The position numbers and the translations under genes were made by a program. From an uncultured Clostridium sp. (lineage in GTDB: Bacteria; Bacillota; Clostridia; Oscillospirales; Butyricicoccaceae), in NCBI GenBank assembly GCA_947427035.1, contig CANEGK010000004.1, positions 1 through 64,000 on the forward strand: a stretch of DNA of 64,000 bases. The letters run 5' to 3'. The notes under the pieces were generated by a model, which was not told the DNA's origin, made no database searches, and worked only from the letters and a program-made list of their open reading frames with translations. Within the stretch, counting starts at the first letter, position 1. Every line of letters starts with the position of its first letter. Below are positions 59,983 through 64,000 of the stretch, in pieces.

Positions 59983-61371
59983 TTATTTCTTGGATTTGAT
60001 GTACTCGTCGATGGACTGAGCGGCGTGTTTGCCGGCGCCCATAGCGAGAATGACGGTCGCGGCACCCGTGGCGGCGTCGCCGCCGGCGAAGATGCCTTCG
60101 CGCGAGGTCGAGGCGTCTTCCTGCGTCGTGATGCAGCCCTTTTTATTGGTTTCAAGGCCGGGGGTGGTCGAACGGATCAGCGGGTTGGGCGAGGTGCCGA
60201 TTGACATGATGACGGTGTCGACCTCCATGTCGAACTCGCTGCCTTCGACGGGCACGGGACGGCGGCGGCCTGAAGCGTCGGGCTCACCCAGCTCCATGCG
60301 GATGCACTTCATGCTCTGGACGCGGCCTTTTTCGTCGCCTTCAATGGACAGGGGAGCGGTCAGAAGCTCGAAGATAATGCCCTCTTCCTTGGCGTGGTGA
60401 ACCTCTTCCTTACGGGCGGGCAGCTCTTCCTCGCCGCGGCGGTAGACGATGTAGACCTTTTCGGCCCCCATGCGCTTGGCGCAGCGGGCGGCGTCCATAG
60501 CGACGTTGCCGCCGCCGACAACGGCGACGCTCTTGCTGTGCAGCAGGGGGGTCGGGGCGCCGTCGGTATAGGCCTTCATCAGGTTGATGCGGGTCAGGTA
60601 CTCGTTGGCCGAGTAGACGCCGCACAGGCCTTCGCCGGGGATCTTCATAAACTGCGGCAGGCCGGCGCCCGAACCGACAAAGACGGCCTTGTAGCCGCGC
60701 TCAAACAGCTCGTCAATGGACAGCACCTTGCCGATGACCATGTTGGTTTCAACGTCGACGCCCATTTTCTCGAGGCCTTCGATTTCCTTGCGGACGATCT
60801 CCTTGGGCAGACGGAACTCGGGAATGCCGTAGCTCAGAACGCCGCCGGCGGTGTGCAGCGCTTCAAAAATGGTGACGTCATAACCCTTTTTGGCCAGTTC
60901 GCCGGCGCAGGTCAGGCCGGCAGGGCCGGAGCCGACGACAGCGACCTTGTCGCCGTTTTTCTCGACTTCTTTGGCATTCGACAGACCGTGCTCGCGGGCC
61001 CAGTCGGCGACAAAGCGCTCGAGACGGCCGATGGCGACCGGCTCGCCCTTGAGGCCGCGGACGCACTTGCTTTCGCATTGGCTTTCCTGCGGGCAGACGC
61101 GGCCGCAGACGGCGGGCAGAGCGTTGTCGCCCGACAGAATGCGGTAGGCTTCTTCAAAATTGCCCTCTTTCACCTGGGCGATGAACTGCGGGATGGAAAC
61201 CGCGACCGGGCAGCCGCCGCGGCAGGGCTCATTTTTGCAGCCCAGGCAGCGCCCGGCTTCTTCCATAGCCTCTTCGGCGGTGTAGCCGAGCGAAACTTCC
61301 AGGAAGTTGTGGTTGCGAACATTGGGATCCTGCTCGCTGATTTTCACCTTGGTCAGAGACATATTAGCCAT
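59983..61371 (-). CDS. nfnB: NfnB-type large subunit (glutamate synthase small-chain-like flavoprotein)
   Basis: The 462-residue protein has two Cys clusters at the N-terminus (CLGCKNEPCRGGC and CGRVCPQESQCESKC) for [4Fe-4S] centres. An FAD site follows (VVGSGPAGLTCAGELA), then an NADPH Rossmann site (VVGGGNVAMDAARCAKRMG) and the final FAGGDAATGAATV. By itself this reads as a GltD-like protein, but the NfnA-type subunit just upstream makes the bifurcating NADH-dependent ferredoxin:NADP oxidoreductase more likely. The ATG at 61371 follows GAGGGG and overlaps the nfnA stop. Confidence 0.88.
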   Translation of the reverse strand: MANMSLTKVKISEQDPNVRNHNFLEVSLGYTAEEAMEEAGRCLGCKNEPCRGGCPVAVSIPQFIAQVKEGNFEEAYRILSGDNALPAVCGRVCPQESQCESKCVRGLKGEPVAIGRLERFVADWAREHGLSNAKEVEKNGDKVAVVGSGPAGLTCAGELAKKGYDVTIFEALHTAGGVLSYGIPEFRLPKEIVRKEIEGLEKMGVDVETNMVIGKVLSIDELFERGYKAVFVGSGAGLPQFMKIPGEGLCGVYSANEYLTRINLMKAYTDGAPTPLLHSKSVAVVGGGNVAMDAARCAKRMGAEKVYIVYRRGEEELPARKEEVHHAKEEGIIFELLTAPLSIEGDEKGRVQSMKCIRMELGEPDASGRRRPVPVEGSEFDMEVDTVIMSIGTSPNPLIRSTTPGLETNKKGCITTQEDASTSREGIFAGGDAATGAATVILAMGAGKHAAQSIDEYIKSKK

Positions 61372-62212
61372 GGATCTCACCCCTCAAATTGCAGAAATGG
61401 GTCTTTTGCTGCGCTTCAAACTCTTTATAGGAGGCGTTGCGGGCAATGACCTCGTCAAAGTCGACCTGGTGGCCGTCAAAGTCAGGCCCGTCGACGCAGG
61501 CGAACTTCATTTCGCCGCCGACGGTGACGCGGCAGCCGCCGCACATGCCGGTGCCGTCAACCATAATGGGGTTCATGCTGACCGTCGTTTTAATGCCGTA
61601 CTCTTTGGTGACGCGGCAGACGAACTTCATCATGGGCAGCGGCCCGATGGCAAAGACCTCGTCGTATTTGTTGCCGGCCTCAATGAGTTCACGCAGCTTG
61701 TCGGTGGTAAAGCCGTGGAAGCCGTAGCTGCCGTCGTCGGTGCACAGGTGCAGCTTGGTCGAAGCATTCTTCATCATATCCTCAAGGATGATGAGATCCT
61801 TGGTGCGGAAGCCGGCGATAAGGTCGACGTCAGAGCCCTGCTCGTGCAGCGCTTTGGCGATGGGGTAGGCAATGGCGCAGCCCAGGCCGCCGCCGACGAC
61901 GGCGACTTTTTTCAGTCCGTCGATGTGGGTCGGAACGCCGAGCGGGCCGACAAAGTCATGCAGGCAGTCGCCTTCGTTCAGGGTGTCAAGCTGCATGGTG
62001 CTGGCGCCAACCTTCTGGAAGATGATGGTGACAGTGCCCTCTTTTTTGTCGGTGGAAGCCACCGTCAGGGGGATGCGCTCGCCCTTTTCATCCACACGCA
62101 GAATGATGAACTGTCCCGCTTTCGCCTTGGCGGCGATGAGCGGCGCCTCGATGCTCATCAGCGTGATTTCAGGGTTGAGAGGCTGTTTTTTGACGATTTT
62201 GTAGCTGTTCAT
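61364..62212 (-). CDS. nfnA: NfnA-type small subunit (FAD/NAD and [2Fe-2S] protein)
   Basis: The 282-residue protein belongs to the ferredoxin-NADP reductase/DHOD electron-transfer subunit group. An FAD-binding barrel (about 1-100) precedes an NAD domain with VAVVGGGLGCAIAYPIA. The C-terminal Cys motif DGTGMCGGCRVTVGGEMKFAC holds the [2Fe-2S] cluster. The NADH-dependent reduction of NADP and ferredoxin by NfnAB balances cofactors in fermenting clostridia. Sulfide dehydrogenase is the alternative name for close relatives. Confidence 0.88.
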   Translation of the reverse strand: MNSYKIVKKQPLNPEITLMSIEAPLIAAKAKAGQFIILRVDEKGERIPLTVASTDKKEGTVTIIFQKVGASTMQLDTLNEGDCLHDFVGPLGVPTHIDGLKKVAVVGGGLGCAIAYPIAKALHEQGSDVDLIAGFRTKDLIILEDMMKNASTKLHLCTDDGSYGFHGFTTDKLRELIEAGNKYDEVFAIGPLPMMKFVCRVTKEYGIKTTVSMNPIMVDGTGMCGGCRVTVGGEMKFACVDGPDFDGHQVDFDEVIARNASYKEFEAQQKTHFCNLRGEIHG

Positions 62213-62375
62213 ACCCTCTGTCCCGGGCAGCGCGGCCGCCCGGCTCCTTTGCTTTTATTTGGCCGGGCGGCCCGCAGGGCCCCGGTCAGTCGTTCGTTTG
62301 TCGGCCGCCTGCGGGCAGCCTGCGGCAGGCGGGAACAGGGAAAGGCCCGGCGGGCCCTTCCCTGCACTGCGCCCA

Positions 62376-63533
62376 TTAATTAATATAGCCGCTTTTCTTC
62401 AAAATTTCAACTGCTTTATCGTGGTTTGCATCGCTCATCAGCACAATGGGGCCGGTGCAGCCCATGCCGCTTTCGGCATAGATGCCCGCCTTCCACAAAG
62501 CGGCGACAGCGTCGTCCAGATCCATGACTTCAATGCCGGGGATCTGTGCGGTGACCGGCTCCTTCGGGGGGGCCTTGACCTCTTCGGCCTCGGCGGCCGG
62601 CTTCTGCGCCGAAGCGCGGCGCGCATCGAGGATCTTTTTGAGCCCGGCGGCGTTGGCCTTTTGGAACTCGCTCTTGGCAACATCAAAGACCTTGCCGCGC
62701 ACCAGCTGGGCGGCGTATTCGATGGCGCCGGCGATGAGCGGCGCGCCCGAAGCGCGCGAGATGATGAGGATGAGCTTGTCATACCCTTCGCCGATGCCGG
62801 GGCCGTAGCCAAAGCCGGTCGACTCGTAACTGCCGCCGGTGGTGTAGGACGCCATCATTTTGATGAGGACATTGCCCGTCAGGCTGTCGCAGACCATGAC
62901 GTCGGGCGTGCCCTGCAAAACGTCGTTGCCGCGCATGACGCAGCCGCCGTCGGCGCGGGCCGATTCGGCCAGCTTCATGTCGTAGCCGCCGTCGATGAGC
63001 TGCTTGAGCGCCGTTTCGGTCTGGCGCGCGCCGTCGACGTTGAGAATGCCGACCGTCGGGCTTTCAACCCCGCAGGCCTTGGCGGCGATGACGCCGTAGA
63101 CGGCGTTTTTGATCATGCCTTCGATGCGGTCGGTGCTCGAAGTGCCGGTGGTGGTGGCGATGAACATTTCGCGGCCCTTGCCGGGGGTGACGGCACGGCC
63201 GACCGTCGAAACGCCGATGGGGAAGGGAAAGTGCATGGTGACGGCGCCGTCGACCTCGCCCTTTTCCACCAGCTCTTCCATTTTTTTGTGGCCTTCGTCC
63301 TCGTTCTGCACCTTGACGGTGGTGACGCCCTCATGCTCCAGCGTGCCGATGTAATAGACATCGACGCCGCGGCGGGAGGCCATGACGGCGGCCTGCATGG
63401 CGTTTTCTTCGCCATGCTCGCTGCCCATGCCGGTCAGCGCGATTTTAGGCCGCGCGCCGAACGAGCCGGTCTCCAGCCCCTCGGCCATTTGCAGAAAGGT
63501 CTTTGCGACCAGTTTTTCCATACTCGTTGCCAT
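62376..63533 (-). CDS. grdD: Glycine/sarcosine/betaine reductase component C, alpha subunit
   Basis: The 385-residue protein, with GrdC, releases acetyl phosphate from the carboxymethylated selenoprotein GrdA. The acetyl-binding Cys is visible as C359 in SGMGCTGPIVLM, at the position known for GrdD. The N-terminal ALTGMGSEHGEENA segment and the FixP-like beta strands fit the family (phosphate acyltransferase-like). An Ala/Glu/Pro-rich linker lies at about 305-330. It lies 11 bp after grdC. The 163-bp gap to nfnA is GC-rich with several hairpins. Confidence 0.95.
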   Translation of the reverse strand: MATSMEKLVAKTFLQMAEGLETGSFGARPKIALTGMGSEHGEENAMQAAVMASRRGVDVYYIGTLEHEGVTTVKVQNEDEGHKKMEELVEKGEVDGAVTMHFPFPIGVSTVGRAVTPGKGREMFIATTTGTSSTDRIEGMIKNAVYGVIAAKACGVESPTVGILNVDGARQTETALKQLIDGGYDMKLAESARADGGCVMRGNDVLQGTPDVMVCDSLTGNVLIKMMASYTTGGSYESTGFGYGPGIGEGYDKLILIISRASGAPLIAGAIEYAAQLVRGKVFDVAKSEFQKANAAGLKKILDARRASAQKPAAEAEEVKAPPKEPVTAQIPGIEVMDLDDAVAALWKAGIYAESGMGCTGPIVLMSDANHDKAVEILKKSGYIN

Positions 63534-63544
63534 ATCGGTTCCCC

Positions 63545-64000
63545 TTATTCCGCCAACATGCTGGCGGCAAAGTCTTTCATAGCCTTGGCGATCAGGCTCT
63601 TGACCTGCTCTTCGGAAACGCCGGCTTCCTGCTTTTTGCCCTCGTTCTTTTCGATGATGAAGGAAACGCCGTCAAACAGGTTGGTCATACGGCCGAGGAA
63701 GAGGCTGCCCTTGCCGATGATCATGGCGCGGTTGATCTTGCCTTCCAGAATGTCCTTGCGGGCAAAGCCGATATACGGCACGCCCGAGGGGATGTGGCCC
63801 TGCGTCGGGGCCCAGCCGGTCAGGCCGTGCTTGGCCGGGAAGGTGGCCAGCTCGCTCTTTTCCAGGTCGCCGCGCTTGACGCCGAGGGCGCCGATCATCT
63901 TATAGTTGGCCTGCGGCACGTCGCCCGCGCCGGCAGGCTTGGTGATATCGGGGTTCTGCATTTCGGGGGAGTATTTGTCAATGTCGGTGATCTTCAGCCC
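63545..64000 (-). CDS. grdC: Glycine/sarcosine/betaine reductase component C, beta subunit (3' end only)
   Basis: Only the C-terminal 151 residues are in the window, and the frame runs open to the edge; the ATG at 63961 is internal. The visible part includes PQANYKMIGALGVKRGD and an SLFLGRMTNLFDGVSFI segment, as in GrdC, a thiolase-superfamily subunit of about 510 residues. It must continue beyond 64000. Selenoprotein genes grdA/grdB are not seen here and would be expected upstream. Confidence 0.93.
   Translation of the reverse strand, partial: GLKITDIDKYSPEMQNPDITKPAGAGDVPQANYKMIGALGVKRGDLEKSELATFPAKHGLTGWAPTQGHIPSGVPYIGFARKDILEGKINRAMIIGKGSLFLGRMTNLFDGVSFIIEKNEGKKQEAGVSEEQVKSLIAKAMKDFAASMLAE

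Overview
The window reads as chromosome from a GC-rich anaerobic Clostridia bacterium, most likely an Oscillospirales-type gut organism. I infer this from the lineage-typical families (CD1247-type protein, DUF3842, ThiW, SLH protein), the AGGAGG ribosome binding sites, the TTGACA-N17-TATAAT promoters, and the selenium-linked glycine/betaine reductase genes (grdD, grdC) next to an NfnAB ferredoxin:NADP oxidoreductase. Genus cannot be fixed from the sequence. No rRNA, tRNA, CRISPR array or intact insertion sequence was seen.

Layout. 1-1838: a tandem paired-hairpin repeat array, a small zinc-ribbon gene, and a divergent XRE-S24 (CI/LexA-like) repressor with operator-like palindromes between them. 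1846-7924: Ogt, cytidine-deaminase-like protein, glutaminase, a MATE pump, a DUF5655 protein, a flavoprotein and an AT-rich NERD gene. 8208-13602: a hydrolase cluster (D-aminoacylase, serine beta-lactamase-like hydrolase, and two tandem amidohydrolases of which the first has lost every metal ligand). 13668-15574: an ECF S-component and a P-loop nucleoside-kinase-like protein behind a strong promoter and an attenuator. 16285-24309: DUF4180, DUF3842, a heterodimeric ABC exporter, a MATE pump behind a candidate guanidine-IV (mepA) riboswitch, GluQ, and an XRE regulator/membrane protein pair with three operator repeats at 23-bp steps. 24517-30837: CD1247-type protein, EF-P, Xaa-Pro peptidase, an AP-endonuclease-like protein, YqeG phosphatase, a GH18-like barrel, an APC permease and a Cys-rich membrane microprotein. 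30925-38537: an SLH protein, then a GntR regulator and a peptide/amino-acid operon (class V aminotransferase, DppB, a fused remnant of DppC, S10 peptidase, amidohydrolase, RidA). 38755-44029: thiamine salvage, with two back-to-back TPP riboswitches driving thiW-thiM one way and a ThiE-HAD fusion, thiD and cytX the other way. 44182-49205: a complete phosphorelay (hybrid kinase, receiver-HD-GYP-GGDEF protein, Hpt). 49562-58884: flavodoxin, MalY/PatB lyase, a full Dpp peptide ABC transporter, and an M3 oligopeptidase. 58885-59982: about 1 kb of repeat- and hairpin-rich noncoding DNA. 59983-64000: nfnB, nfnA, grdD and the 3' end of grdC.

How it fits together. The window describes an amino-acid and peptide fermenter. 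Peptides enter by Dpp, are cut by M3, S10 and Xaa-Pro peptidases, and are deaminated or deacylated by glutaminase, MalY, the class V enzyme, RidA and the amidohydrolases. Electrons flow through NfnAB and the Stickland-type reductase. Thiamine is salvaged rather than made from scratch as far as this window shows. The most unusual signals are the covarying paired-hairpin repeat family at both ends of the window, the metal-less amidohydrolase kept in step with an intact sister, the deletion scar that fuses DppC to an S10 peptidase tail, and several small regulator/operator circuits that can be read directly from the DNA.
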